DNA of 64,000 nt, taken from positions 372,001-436,000 of the forward strand of contig JAVJOW010000038.1 of assembly GCA_040216555.1 (NCBI GenBank). Direction: 5' to 3'. Origin of the DNA: Arenibacter sp040216555 (GTDB lineage Bacteria; Bacteroidota; Bacteroidia; Flavobacteriales; Flavobacteriaceae). Of the stretch, positions 52,996 through 61,584 are shown piece after piece (within the stretch, counting starts at the first letter, position 1; each line of letters starts with the position of its first letter). The position numbers were made by a program, and so were the translations under genes. The notes below the pieces were generated by a model. That model saw nothing but the letters and a program-made list of their open reading frames with translations. It did not search any database and had not been told where the DNA came from.

Positions 52996-53207
52996 TTATT
53001 ATACATTTGTTGCAGTTTATCACTACACGCAATACCCATTTCATTACAGACGATTATAAGCGGTATTTGGTCAATTTTCGCAATATCAAAAACCGTCAAA
53101 TAGGTTCGTTTCGTTTCGAGAATATCCAAATACATTCTATAATTTTTTGTCGCAGTTTTGCGCGATACCCCTAAATAATTTGATAAATCTTTCACCGTTA
53201 CCCTCAT
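52989..53207 (-). CDS. Small phage HTH DNA-binding protein
   Basis: 72 aa from ATG 53207 (MRVTVKDLSNYLGVSRKTATKNY), which overlaps the Rep stop (ATG at 53207-53205, Rep stop at 53206-53204). The first 25 residues are a helix-turn-helix like those of small phage/plasmid regulators. The rest is a short helical dimerisation region. It is the best candidate for a lysogeny or copy-control repressor, and it sits just upstream of the two 10-bp repeats. Confidence 0.7.
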   Translation of the reverse strand: MRVTVKDLSNYLGVSRKTATKNYRMYLDILETKRTYLTVFDIAKIDQIPLIIVCNEMGIACSDKLQQMYNNA

Positions 53208-54355
53208 ATTTCTAGTATAAAATCTTGTTCGTAAGTCCGTAAGCACATGCCTTTTATTAGTTCTTTTTCTTTGAACTCCGCGAAATATTGGGAAATCTTC
53301 ATATTGTACCAATCCCAAAGCGCGAAATCCGTTAGGATTTGGCGCACGGGCAGTATAAACCGCCTATCGTGTCCACTTGAAAAATAAGACCGCAAAAGAC
53401 TTTTAACCATCCTTTGTTGACCGATAAAGGTTTCCTTGATAGTCCGCCCTAGTTTACCTATTGCGCCCGTTATAGCCCCTATTACTTTTTTTACCTTGTC
53501 AATACAAATGAAAATGAAATCCTTTTCTTTGTTTACCTCTTTTTTGCCCGTATTGTTTTTAATTTGGAAGTGGTTTTTTTGCGCCTTTTCAAATAGATTT
53601 ATTAGGAAGTTCTTTTTAAAAAGATTGTCCAAGGTCAGCCCGTCCACATCCCGCAAATACTTGTTACTCATTTGATATTCATAACGCCATACATCGTAGG
53701 AGGTATCAAAACCCGTATTTTTCCACATATCCGAAATGTAAGGTTTTAAGCCATTGGCGAGCATTTCCACACTTTTATTATAAATACGCCCCATTTTCGC
53801 ACTTGACCTTTTCCCGATTTGCACCCCGTTAAATTGGATTTTGCCCTTTTTGGTCTTTGTATAGACATTGAAATCCTTTTCACGTCCTGCAATCAATAAT
53901 TTACCGTCGAAAATCTGCCTTAAAAATGTTGGTATATCGTGTTGTTTTTGGCTAAAATCGATAGCCAAATCTAAACGGTTTAATCCTACAAATTCAATAC
54001 CCATTAAATCGATTACCTTGAGCAACATTTTTTTCAATTCGGTAAGGGTTTTAGTATAGAACAAATGATTTTCTAATTGTAGTTGAATCAAATCTTTATC
54101 TAAAATGCCCGAACGCGGGTTATAGTTCATAGTTCCGAACTTTTCACCCTTATATGTGATTTTGCACATACTTTCATAAATTTTGTTGCCGTATTCGGAT
54201 TTATCAAAAACTAAATCGTTCGAGGTTTCAGTAATTGGAACACCTGAAAAATTTAGGATTAAATAGTCAATGTTAAAGGCATATTTCGCCCCGTCGAGTA
54301 AGTCCCCGTTATACCTAACGGGGAGGTTAACACCTTTGTTTACTGGTATTGTCAT
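53204..54355 (-). CDS. Replication initiation protein (Rep_trans/RCR type)
   Basis: 383 aa from ATG 54355. The Rep_trans-like (PF02486-like) signature RLDLAIDF is at 127-134 and the presumed active-site region GRIYNKSVEML has Tyr192 and Lys194. N-terminal strands NIDYLILNFSG and the C-terminal aromatic, basic region also suit the family, which nicks DNA at the double-strand origin for rolling-circle replication. The start is fixed by TAATG overlap with the upstream 39-aa gene; a TTG 42 bp upstream is not needed. It overlaps the HTH gene by 4 bp. Confidence 0.8.
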   Translation of the reverse strand: MTIPVNKGVNLPVRYNGDLLDGAKYAFNIDYLILNFSGVPITETSNDLVFDKSEYGNKIYESMCKITYKGEKFGTMNYNPRSGILDKDLIQLQLENHLFYTKTLTELKKMLLKVIDLMGIEFVGLNRLDLAIDFSQKQHDIPTFLRQIFDGKLLIAGREKDFNVYTKTKKGKIQFNGVQIGKRSSAKMGRIYNKSVEMLANGLKPYISDMWKNTGFDTSYDVWRYEYQMSNKYLRDVDGLTLDNLFKKNFLINLFEKAQKNHFQIKNNTGKKEVNKEKDFIFICIDKVKKVIGAITGAIGKLGRTIKETFIGQQRMVKSLLRSYFSSGHDRRFILPVRQILTDFALWDWYNMKISQYFAEFKEKELIKGMCLRTYEQDFILEI

Positions 54356-54474
54356 TAGTTCAATGCTTTTAAAATTAATAAATAGAGTATAATCCAAGCC
54401 ACCACAACGATTATTACATAGGCTAAGAAATGGCTAATGTGTTTTAGTACCGTGTTGTATTGTTTTCTAGTCAT
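54355..54474 (-). CDS. Phage mini-membrane protein (39 aa)
   Basis: 39 aa, MTRKQYNTVLKHISHFLAYV then IIVVVAWIILYLLILKALN: one long hydrophobic helix. Its stop overlaps the Rep start (TAATG). Coupling to Rep suggests real expression; the role is unknown. Confidence 0.6.
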   Translation of the reverse strand: MTRKQYNTVLKHISHFLAYVIIVVVAWIILYLLILKALN

Positions 54475-54476
54475 TT

Positions 54477-54572
54477 TTAAAGGTTTGAAAGAATTAACAT
54501 TAATGAAATTATAAATGCAGTTAACGCCCCGTTGAGAGCCATTTTTAATAGATAGTTAGGATTATTTTTCAT
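54477..54572 (-). CDS. Phage mini-membrane protein (31 aa)
   Basis: 31 aa, MKNNPNYLLKMALNGALTAF then IISLMLILSNL. A single helix, 2 bp before the next small gene. It is very short, so it is supported only by the neighbouring pattern. Confidence 0.5.
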   Translation of the reverse strand: MKNNPNYLLKMALNGALTAFIISLMLILSNL

Positions 54573-54646
54573 TTTTGATGTTTAAATATGATAGTTAAAA
54601 TTTACTCTTGTACGCTACGCGGTTAAACGCGGGAATCAGCAGGAGG

Positions 54647-54898
54647 TTAAAGGGTTTTATAGTTTAGAAATCCGTGTTTATCCCAATATATATAGGCTAT
54701 TTGATTTTGTACGTTTCCTTTTCTTTTTCCCAGTCTTTGGTATTCATAGACTTTTGCATAATAGAACCCGTTTTGTTTACTTAGATAATCGGCTAATTGC
54801 TCTAATCTTCTGCGTGAAATACGATACCAAACAAAATGTGAAACCCCGTCTATTTTGTTACCAAATACGACTTTTACAAGTCCTTGTTTTATCCTCAT
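54647..54898 (-). CDS. Small basic phage protein (83 aa)
   Basis: 83 aa, basic, with RISRRRLEQLADYLSKQNGFYYAKVYEYQRLGKRKG. No membrane segment and no recognised fold. It overlaps the upstream 52-aa gene by 4 bp (ATGA). Possibly nucleic-acid binding. Confidence 0.6.
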   Translation of the reverse strand: MRIKQGLVKVVFGNKIDGVSHFVWYRISRRRLEQLADYLSKQNGFYYAKVYEYQRLGKRKGNVQNQIAYIYWDKHGFLNYKTL

Positions 54899-55053
54899 AA
54901 AATTTCAAAATGAGATACTTGAATATTTTTAGCCATCTTAAAGGATAACTTTTCATAACGTTCTTGCATTGGCTTATTTCCAGATAGTTTAAACATATCC
55001 GCCATTGAATTAAATTCATTGCTAATCATTGCGTAATATTGGTTATTGCTCAT
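54895..55053 (-). CDS. Small phage protein (52 aa)
   Basis: 52 aa, MSNNQYYAMISNEFNSMADM then FKLSGNKPMQERYEKL. Polar, helical. It overlaps genes on both sides by 4 bp (ATGA), which is strong support for a real frame. Function unknown. Confidence 0.6.
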   Translation of the reverse strand: MSNNQYYAMISNEFNSMADMFKLSGNKPMQERYEKLSFKMAKNIQVSHFEIL

Positions 55054-55361
55054 AGGTTAAATAGGTGTTTGGTTCGTTCGTAATGGTTTTTATGGGATTG
55101 TAGGTATAAGGGTATCTCATTTGGGTTTTTATCCCTTAGCACCTCGAAAAAATCCTTTTTGAATATTTCCCTATACTTTTCCGATTGATACGGTTTTAGG
55201 GAATTCATAAAAGAATCATCCTTTGCCAAATAATGTATGCAGTTATGTAATTTATGCACCGTTTCCGCCCAATAAGTACAGAGAACAAAAGCCCCGTCCT
55301 TTTTAAGGGTTTGGGAGTGTACGCACTTAGCGCACGAATCCCCCGAAAGATTACAGGACAT
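55050..55361 (-). CDS. Cys-rich small phage protein
   Basis: 103 aa. The N-terminus has CNLSGDSCAKC, then CTYW and NCIHYL, giving five to six Cys/His that could bind zinc. The remainder is helical and charged. It is the second gene of the leftward early run, 1 bp from the first. A DNA- or RNA-binding host-takeover factor is plausible, but nothing confirms it. Confidence 0.6.
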   Translation of the reverse strand: MSCNLSGDSCAKCVHSQTLKKDGAFVLCTYWAETVHKLHNCIHYLAKDDSFMNSLKPYQSEKYREIFKKDFFEVLRDKNPNEIPLYLQSHKNHYERTKHLFNL

Positions 55362-55362
55362 A

Positions 55363-55743
55363 CTATATAAGTTTGTGCCTAAGTAACTTTATAAACAAAT
55401 CCTTTGTTGAAAGGGCATGAAATTGATAATTTGAAATATGCCCGACCCGTACAGATGCACCGATGTATTGCGATTGCTCATATTCCGAGAAATCCAAACA
55501 AACGGATTTAATAGGGTTCTTTGTGTTAGGTTCCAATAGGGGGGAATGTAGGTACAATAAAAGCCCTAATTTTTGGGTCTTGTAATAGGTACGCGCTATC
55601 CTTTGAAACTTGTCAATCTCTAAGTTGATTTCGTGTAGATTTTCGACAATTTGCATGGTCAAAGGGGTTTTTTTGCCCTTTTTGACCACCTTTGTCAAAC
55701 GACGTTTTGTAGTGTCGTTCTTTTGTAGTAGTTTAGAACTCAT
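55363..55743 (-). CDS. First gene of the prophage, basic protein
   Basis: 126 aa from ATG 55743 (MSSKLLQKNDTTKRRLTKVV); an upstream GTG would add eight residues. The first 30 residues are basic (KKGKK) and the rest mixed, with YYKTQKLGLLLYLHSPLLEP and SVRVGHISNYQFHAL. No domain recognised. Being promoter-proximal and next to attR, it may be an immediate-early regulator or a Xer accessory factor; this is speculative. Confidence 0.6.
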   Translation of the reverse strand: MSSKLLQKNDTTKRRLTKVVKKGKKTPLTMQIVENLHEINLEIDKFQRIARTYYKTQKLGLLLYLHSPLLEPNTKNPIKSVCLDFSEYEQSQYIGASVRVGHISNYQFHALSTKDLFIKLLRHKLI

Positions 55744-55783
55744 TTTGTTTTGTTTATCAGCAAACACACTATGAACAACAACA

Positions 55784-55820
55784 AAAAGCGGGTGAAACTT
55801 TCCACGGTCAACCCGCTTTT
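55784..55820. other. Perfect hairpin in the phage leader
   Basis: AAAAGCGGGT and ACCCGCTTTT (10-bp arms, 17-nt loop) lie between attR and the first phage gene. It can be a bidirectional terminator that shields the prophage, or a single-strand origin/packaging hairpin. Confidence 0.65.
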
Positions 55821-55885
55821 ATCATTGAAATAATGGCAATTTGCAAAATTAGACATATTTTTAAAATTCGCCAAAACGTCATATC

Positions 55886-55913
55886 TTGTACTATAATTTA
55901 TATTATGTAAAAT
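55886..55913 (+). other. Right dif-like XerC/XerD site (attR)
   Basis: XerC arm TTGTACTATAA, centre TTTATA, XerD arm TTATGTAAAAT. The XerD arm differs from the E. coli one (TTATGTTAAAT) at one position. It is probably the half that still carries the original chromosomal dif. Confidence 0.8.
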
Positions 55914-56163
55914 AGAACTTTAAATATGACCTTCCATCCAATCTATTCGGTTCGCCAATTTGTTACCGTTGAAGTTGATGATAACTCCCCTTCAAGAGCT
56001 TTAAAGTCATAATTTGGATAATCTCCAAACAGCACTATACCAACAAAAAAAGCTCCGGATATAAATGTCCGGAGCTTTTCTTCCTAATTTTCCAATGGTG
56101 TTTTCATTTTTAGGTGAATGCAGTTAGTTGCCTAAACAGTCACAGGAAAATTATAGGAATCTT
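55914..56163. other. Chromosomal flank right of attR, with gene-like fragment
   Basis: The minus strand has an open stretch of about 40 codons (ending at 55943, with GDYPNYDFKALEGELSS) that looks coding but has no credible ATG and runs through the terminator at 56048. It may be a remnant. Confidence 0.35.
56048..56079 (-). terminator. Terminator of the 112-aa gene
   Basis: AAAAGCTCCGGA and TCCGGAGCTTTT form a 12-bp stem; the minus strand continues with TTTTTTTG. It is symmetrical enough to work both ways. Confidence 0.8.
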
Positions 56164-56502
56164 TTAATACCTCAACATGTTGCTGTATTCTTCAACTGAT
56201 TTTTGTATTTCTAGATAGGAACGAATTTGAGCCATTGTTTTTTCAAAGAGTTCAATCTTTAAATCCTTTTCCCTCTTCAAGGCCTTGATCAATTCTGCAT
56301 TCGTATTTTTCAGGCTACTTAAAGTTTGTCGGAGGGTTTCAGATTTAATAAACAAAGTGTACGTGTTAGGTTCACACACATAAGAGGTCAATTTTCTTTC
56401 CAATTGGCACAAATCATTATTGGTACGCTCCAATTTTAGAATACATCCACTGTTGGAAGGCCTGCTAATTAAATCTCTACTAATTTTTGGGGTTGTTTCC
56501 AT
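56164..56502 (-). CDS. Small coiled-coil protein, unknown
   Basis: 112 aa, no membrane segment. Mostly helical with coiled-coil tendency (KLERTNNDLCQLERKL, LSSLKNTNAELIKALKREKDLKIELFEK). The N-terminus (TTPKISRDLISRPSN) is disordered. It has its own terminator and upstream region, so it looks like a single gene. I recognise no family. Confidence 0.6.
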   Translation of the reverse strand: METTPKISRDLISRPSNSGCILKLERTNNDLCQLERKLTSYVCEPNTYTLFIKSETLRQTLSSLKNTNAELIKALKREKDLKIELFEKTMAQIRSYLEIQKSVEEYSNMLRY

Positions 56503-57219
56503 AGTGTAAGCTTTGTTTTTAGGGTTAACGGATTTTTCTTTGGTACACTCTTATATAATTTGATTTTTTTGATTTGAAACTAAAAGATACGACAAAATTC
56601 CGATTTTTGTGTAAGTAAATCCCTCATTAACATTAGTTTAAACTAAAATTAACACTGGTTTATCCTCGACGAACCGAATAATTTCTTCGACAAACGGGTC
56701 AATTTCTCTGAAATCCTTGCTTTTCATTGGTCTCCTACTCTTATTCAAAGTGGATGCTCCACTTCCACTCCCCTCCTGCCCCTAATCTTTAATTTAACAC
56801 TAACCCCAATCCTCGTGCTGTAGCCTGAGCTGAGCCGAAGGGTTATAGGTAAACATGCCACCAATAAACTACCTATTTTCAATTTCGTCTAAATAAAATT
56901 GCCGGGGCTATTTTCGTGTAAATTAAAAAAAAATGCTACTGTCCCCTCTAGCCTGCCTAGTCGGACCAGACTGGCGGAGGCGAGAGGTTTTTTGGGAGTT
57001 ATATCTTTAAATTGAGGTCACTCTCGAAAACCATCGGGATGCGCCTGGCTGCGGTAGGCTGGCTCGACCGGACAAAATTATCATAAAAAACTCATTAACA
57101 ATTAAATACAAGTCGAACTTACCTTCTATTATCAATGAAAAAGCTAACCATTTTGATCAAAAAAGAAACCCCGATGAATTTCATCGGGGTTTCAATATGG
57201 AATAATAAATTATTTGTAA
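56503..57219. other. Intergenic with decayed repeat-like tracts
   Basis: 717 bp. GC-rich pieces such as CCTGCCTAGTCGG and GACTGGCGGAGGC (56950-56985) and CTGCGGTAGGCTGGC (57048) look like scattered intergenic repeats. No gene was found. The right end holds the terminator at 57165. Confidence 0.45.
57165..57193 (-). terminator. Terminator of the lipoprotein gene
   Basis: GAAACCCCGATGAA and TTCATCGGGGTTTC form a near-perfect 14-bp stem, followed on the minus strand by TTTTTTGA, 26 bp past the stop. Confidence 0.85.
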
Positions 57220-58002
57220 CTACCAGCTAATCTCTTCAGATTCTCCGTTGGGATAAGTAACAGTACCTGTCTGATCACAAGTGCCAGTACCAAAATCCAA
57301 GGAAGCCGTCATACCATTTACTTCCAACTGCATAACGCCAGAGGTAATAAAGGCGCATCCCAAGTTGGCCGATAATGCTTCGGTCACGGCAAATTCGTAG
57401 GTAATACCACCTACGGTAATGTCCCAATTACCTGTACAAGTAACATCAGCTCCTTCAGCATTGATCTGGTCAAAATGCCAGCTAAGTACTTTATTTCCCT
57501 TCCAGATTATAATGTCTCCATTGGCATCCTCAAAAGTGGCATCGGTAACTACAGTAAAGGTTGGACCGTTGGAATCGGAAAAATCGAAAGACAAGGTCTT
57601 GGTACCGTTCAGTAGATAGTCGTTGTAGGTGAAGTCGGTAAAAGTAACTTCAAAACTACCCTTAGTACCATCTGTACTGCCATTGTTTCCTGTCAATACG
57701 ATTGTTCCACTTATGGTCTTCCCTTGAATGACACATTGATTGTATGCTACCGTAATACTTTCATCAGTAAATGTAAGCGTGGCACACTCAGTATTGGTCT
57801 TGTTGGATTTTCCTGCTTTGTCGTTGATCAGTAATTCGGAAACCAACTCGTCCAGTCCGTCTGAAACGGAATTGACCTGCATTTGGGCTTTCACTTGTTC
57901 TGGGGTAAGACTTTCATCATTTAGGCTGTTCATAGCATCATTGCTACAAGCAGCGATCAAAATAAATCCGAAGCTTAAAACTAAATAATTAAATGTTTTC
58001 AT
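57220..58002 (-). CDS. Lipoprotein with beta-rich domain
   Basis: 260 aa. Signal peptide and lipobox AACS (MKTFNYLVLSFGFILIA precedes it). The mature protein begins with a helical spacer (SLTPEQVKAQMQVNSVSD) and continues as a Thr/Gly-rich beta domain with many aligned strands (TISGTIVLTGNNG, FEVTFTDFTYNDYLLNGT, TCTGNWDITVGGITYEF). Six Cys may form disulfides. Such surface or periplasmic lipoproteins are common in flavobacteria; function unknown. Monocistronic with a strong terminator. Confidence 0.78.
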   Translation of the reverse strand: MKTFNYLVLSFGFILIAACSNDAMNSLNDESLTPEQVKAQMQVNSVSDGLDELVSELLINDKAGKSNKTNTECATLTFTDESITVAYNQCVIQGKTISGTIVLTGNNGSTDGTKGSFEVTFTDFTYNDYLLNGTKTLSFDFSDSNGPTFTVVTDATFEDANGDIIIWKGNKVLSWHFDQINAEGADVTCTGNWDITVGGITYEFAVTEALSANLGCAFITSGVMQLEVNGMTASLDFGTGTCDQTGTVTYPNGESEEISW

Positions 58003-58206
58003 TGTTTGCGGGGTTTAAAACATATTTAACGCGGCTAAAATAAGCCCTTATATCATATTATGTTAAGAAAAACGTAAATTTTCGACTTACAGTATATAAT
58101 ATTAAGATATATCTTACAAATCCATTGATTTTAGGGTGATTTCAGCCTGGCTTTTTGGATCCTGTTCATCAAAAACCTACTTGAATTGCAGCATGTTAGA
58201 CTCCAA

Positions 58207-59286
58207 TCAATCCAGTAGAAAACTAAAATTGTTATAATCATCCTTCTGATAGGCCATTTTTTGCGTAGCTGGCGAGATGGCGAAATGTGGTGAAAATGTA
58301 GTAGTAATTACGGTCTTTCCATCAGGTAGGAATTCCATAATCCGTAGCCACCCTTCTCCCCCATTGCCGTGCCAACCGCCGCCCATGGCCTGGGCATTAA
58401 ATGTAATCTGATTCACCTTTTTTCCAGCAGCGTTCCTATCCACCTTAAAAGCCGTATGTGCCTTAAAATTATCAGGGGAGCCAATATGGCCAGAGAAAAC
58501 CATTTGAACATTTTTGGATGGGGCTACTAGCTTTTCCCATATGGCCTTGCCGTAGTTGGCATCTGCTATAGGATAGTTTTCAATCTCTGTGTGTTTGTTT
58601 TCCGAATTCAAATAGGAATGTGTAAGCATAACCACCGTATGATCTTTATAAATTTCCTTGGAAATCTCATTGTTGGCCCATTGTAAAATCGTGTCCCTCG
58701 GCGCGAACTCCAGGTTTAGAAATAAAAATTTTCTTCGTTGGGGAGATACCAATTCGTAAGTGGCATTTTCCACCGAGGGTAGGCCGTCGATGTTCTTGCC
58801 AGCAGCTCTTAAGGCCTTTGCATTTAATAAGTTTCTATGTACAGGGAAATACTGGCTGTAATTGGATTTTCGGTTTTCCACACTTTTATAGCCAAAGTCG
58901 TGATTACCGGCAGCTAAAATATAGGGGACCTTCCCATCCAAGCGTTCAAAGGCGTGCGATACTGCCCTCCATTGGTCCCTACTGGGCATGTTTCCATTGA
59001 TTTTGTCCGAAACCAGAAGTTCGTTCTGCTCTACCAAATCGCCGGTACACAGCACCATTTTTATATTTAGGGTATCTATATTTTCACTGATCCAGGCCGT
59101 CATGGTTTCCAAGATGCCTTGGTTTCTTTCGAACTTCACGTAGGTCTGCGTATCCGGAACCAAAATAATGGTCCAAGAATCCGGATTGGACAATTTGGGA
59201 GCGGTGTAGGCTTCTTGTGCCCTTAATGTTGAGGTAAGTGTAAAAAGGGAGACGATTAAAAGGCAATAGCCGTGTTTAAGGTTCAT
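58207..59286 (-). CDS. Secreted calcineurin-like metallophosphoesterase
   Basis: 359 aa. Signal peptide MNLKHGYCLLIVSLFTLTSTLRA. The metal-binding blocks of the family occur in order: VPDTQTY (Asp), LCTGDLVEQN (GD), LAAGNHDFGY (GNHD), MLTHSYLN (His) and FSGHIGSPD (GH). It is a phosphodiesterase or phosphatase acting in the periplasm. The substrate is not evident. It is transcribed divergently from recQ with a 171-bp gap. Confidence 0.9.
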   Translation of the reverse strand: MNLKHGYCLLIVSLFTLTSTLRAQEAYTAPKLSNPDSWTIILVPDTQTYVKFERNQGILETMTAWISENIDTLNIKMVLCTGDLVEQNELLVSDKINGNMPSRDQWRAVSHAFERLDGKVPYILAAGNHDFGYKSVENRKSNYSQYFPVHRNLLNAKALRAAGKNIDGLPSVENATYELVSPQRRKFLFLNLEFAPRDTILQWANNEISKEIYKDHTVVMLTHSYLNSENKHTEIENYPIADANYGKAIWEKLVAPSKNVQMVFSGHIGSPDNFKAHTAFKVDRNAAGKKVNQITFNAQAMGGGWHGNGGEGWLRIMEFLPDGKTVITTTFSPHFAISPATQKMAYQKDDYNNFSFLLD

Positions 59287-59457
59287 TTTGGTGGCTTGTT
59301 AAGGTTGTACTGCATAAATTTAAACTTTTTAGGGCAAGACCAAAATATACAGCTCCTCTTATTTCGATTGATTTCTTGGGATTTTAAGACCGTGAAAGTT
59401 GTTATGGGACCCCGAATATGATTATTTTCGTCCCTTACAAAAGATTTAACGATACCC

Positions 59458-61584
59458 ATGCCCAATATCCAGAACGAATTAATTCCCAATTTAAAAAAGT
59501 ACTTTGGTTTTGACCGTTTTAGACAACAACAAGAGGCCATTATCACTTCGGTTTTAAATAAGGAGGATTGTTTGGTGATCATGCCTACCGGGGGAGGAAA
59601 GTCCATTTGTTTCCAATTGCCTGCCCTTTTGTTCAAGGGTACTACCCTGGTAATTTCGCCATTGATTGCCTTGATGAAGGATCAGGTGGATGGACTTATT
59701 GCCAACGGGATCCCTGCGGCTTTTTTTAATAGTAGTCAGTCCGCAGAGGAACAACGGGATATACTGGATAGGACCCACCAAGGGGAATTAAAGTTGCTTT
59801 ATGTGGCACCGGAAAGCCTGCAGGGCCTGTCCCCTATTTTAAAAGAGGAATTTGTCAGTTGTGTTGCTGTGGACGAGGCCCATTGTATTTCCTCCTGGGG
59901 GCACGATTTTAGGCCTTCTTATCAACAATTGGGATTTTTAAAGGCATCCCTGCCCCATACGCCCATTATTGCTTTAACGGCTACTGCGGATAAGGCTACC
60001 CGACAAGATATCTTGGAGCAATTGCAGATTCCCGATGCCAAGCGGTTTTTGGCTTCCTTCGATAGAAAAAATATTTCATTGGAAGTAAGGGCCGCTCATG
60101 ACCGGGTGTCCCAAATACTTCAATTTATAGAACAAAGGCCCAATGAATCTGGTATTATTTATTGTTTAAGTCGAAAATCCACCGAAACCCTGGTTGAAAA
60201 GATCCGCAATAACGGTATCAAGGCAGCAGCCTACCACGCTGGATTGGATTTTGATAGTCGAAACAAGGTACAGGAGGATTTTATTTTTGATAAGACCCAG
60301 ATTGTGTGCGCCACCATTGCCTTTGGGATGGGCATAGATAAATCCAACGTACGCTGGGTGATACATTACAATATGCCCAAAAATATTGAAGGCTATTATC
60401 AGGAAATAGGTCGCTCCGGAAGGGACGGACTGGCGGCGCATGCCCTTTTGTTCCACAGTTATGCCGATGTAATCCAATTACAACGATTTGCTTCTGGTGC
60501 TACCAATGAGGAAGTACAGCTGGCCAAGTTGGAACGTATGAAGCAGTTTTCGGAGGCGTCCAGCTGTAGAAGAAAGATTTTACTGAGTTATTTTGGAGAG
60601 TATTTACAGGCCGATTGTGGCAATTGCGACGTTTGTAAAAATCCACCACAGTTTTTTGATGGTACGGTAATAGCGCAAAAGATATTATCAACTATTGCCA
60701 GACTAAAGGAATCGGAGGCTACGGGAACTGTAATAGATGTATTGAGAGGCGCACAAAATGCCAATATTTTGGATAAAAATTATCAGGAAATAAAGACCTT
60801 TGGCATTGGCAAGGATATTTCATGGAACCATTGGCAGCATTATACCATTCAGCTTATCAACCAGGGCCTTTGTGAGATTGCCTTCCATATGAACAACGTT
60901 CTTCGTCTGACGGAAATGGCCAAGGCGGTATTGTTCAATAACACCAAAGTACAATTGAGTCAACCCTTGTCCAAAGAACAACAAATGGCGGTGCGTAAGG
61001 AAAGTAAGTCCAAACCGGTTAATGAAAACTCCCTGTTTGAAAAACTTCGACAATTACGGTTTCAAATTTCCTTGGAGGAGAATATTCCTGCCTACCTGGT
61101 ATTTAACGATGCCACCCTTAAGGAAATGGAGTCCAAAAAGCCGGTGACCAGTGAAGCCTTCAAAGAGATCAACGGGGTAGGTCAGCGTAAATTGGAAGTG
61201 TATGGGGAAATGTTCATCCACGAGATCAAGGCCTTTGTAGAAGCAAAAACCAAGAAGAAGAAAAAGAAGACCAAAAAATCGGATACCGCTTTGGAAACCT
61301 ATGAGCTGTTTAAGACGGGGGTAACCGTAGAAGAAATTGCGGAGATCAGGGGGCTTAAGCCCAATACCATTTTGTCCCATTTGGAAAAGTTGTATCACGA
61401 TGGGAAAGACATTGACATATACCGACTAATATCTAAGGATGATGTAGCCAAAGTAGCCAAGGCCAAGACAGAACTTCAGGACCCGGAAGGCCTAAAGCCC
61501 TACTTTGAGCATTTTGAAGAAAAAGTGGAATATTCTACCATCCGCCTCGCTTTGAGTGTTATTGAAAAAGAGGGGGTATTATAA
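59458..61584 (+). CDS. recQ: ATP-dependent DNA helicase RecQ
   Basis: 708 aa, complete. Walker A PTGGGKS (43-49), DEAH box (139-142), SF2 motif VI with QEIGRSGRDG, zinc-binding Cys in ADCGNCDVCKNPP, winged-helix RQC region (about 400-510) and an HRDC-like domain near 525-600 (LRFQISLEENIPAYLVFND). A basic linker KKKKKTKK and a further HTH-like tail (TVEEIAEIRGLKPNTILSHLEKL) follow, as in other Bacteroidota RecQ. It unwinds duplex DNA 3'-5' in recombination and repair. Single gene. Confidence 0.97.
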   Translation: MPNIQNELIPNLKKYFGFDRFRQQQEAIITSVLNKEDCLVIMPTGGGKSICFQLPALLFKGTTLVISPLIALMKDQVDGLIANGIPAAFFNSSQSAEEQRDILDRTHQGELKLLYVAPESLQGLSPILKEEFVSCVAVDEAHCISSWGHDFRPSYQQLGFLKASLPHTPIIALTATADKATRQDILEQLQIPDAKRFLASFDRKNISLEVRAAHDRVSQILQFIEQRPNESGIIYCLSRKSTETLVEKIRNNGIKAAAYHAGLDFDSRNKVQEDFIFDKTQIVCATIAFGMGIDKSNVRWVIHYNMPKNIEGYYQEIGRSGRDGLAAHALLFHSYADVIQLQRFASGATNEEVQLAKLERMKQFSEASSCRRKILLSYFGEYLQADCGNCDVCKNPPQFFDGTVIAQKILSTIARLKESEATGTVIDVLRGAQNANILDKNYQEIKTFGIGKDISWNHWQHYTIQLINQGLCEIAFHMNNVLRLTEMAKAVLFNNTKVQLSQPLSKEQQMAVRKESKSKPVNENSLFEKLRQLRFQISLEENIPAYLVFNDATLKEMESKKPVTSEAFKEINGVGQRKLEVYGEMFIHEIKAFVEAKTKKKKKKTKKSDTALETYELFKTGVTVEEIAEIRGLKPNTILSHLEKLYHDGKDIDIYRLISKDDVAKVAKAKTELQDPEGLKPYFEHFEEKVEYSTIRLALSVIEKEGVL

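Larger units (their letters stand above)
47544..55902 (-). mobile_element. 8.35-kb dif-integrated tailless prophage-like element
   Basis: All recognised genes are on the minus strand and include no integrase, terminase, portal, tail or packaging ATPase. It is bounded by two directly repeated dif-like sites 8353 bp apart. Contents in transcription order: small cytosolic proteins, Rep, HTH, capsid candidate, small membrane proteins, M23 lysin, holin and beta-rich surface-protein candidates. The size is close to small ssDNA phages such as the membrane-containing FLiP (about 9.2 kb). The absence of a large capsid gene argues against Microviridae, and the absence of a Zot-type ATPase against filamentous phages. 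Confidence 0.8.

Noticed and set aside
47544..55902. Classification of the prophage as a microvirus or a filamentous phage
   Set aside because: No gene long enough for a microvirus capsid (about 500 aa) and no Zot-type ATPase or filament coat/adsorption gene set; lysis genes M23 and holin are present instead.
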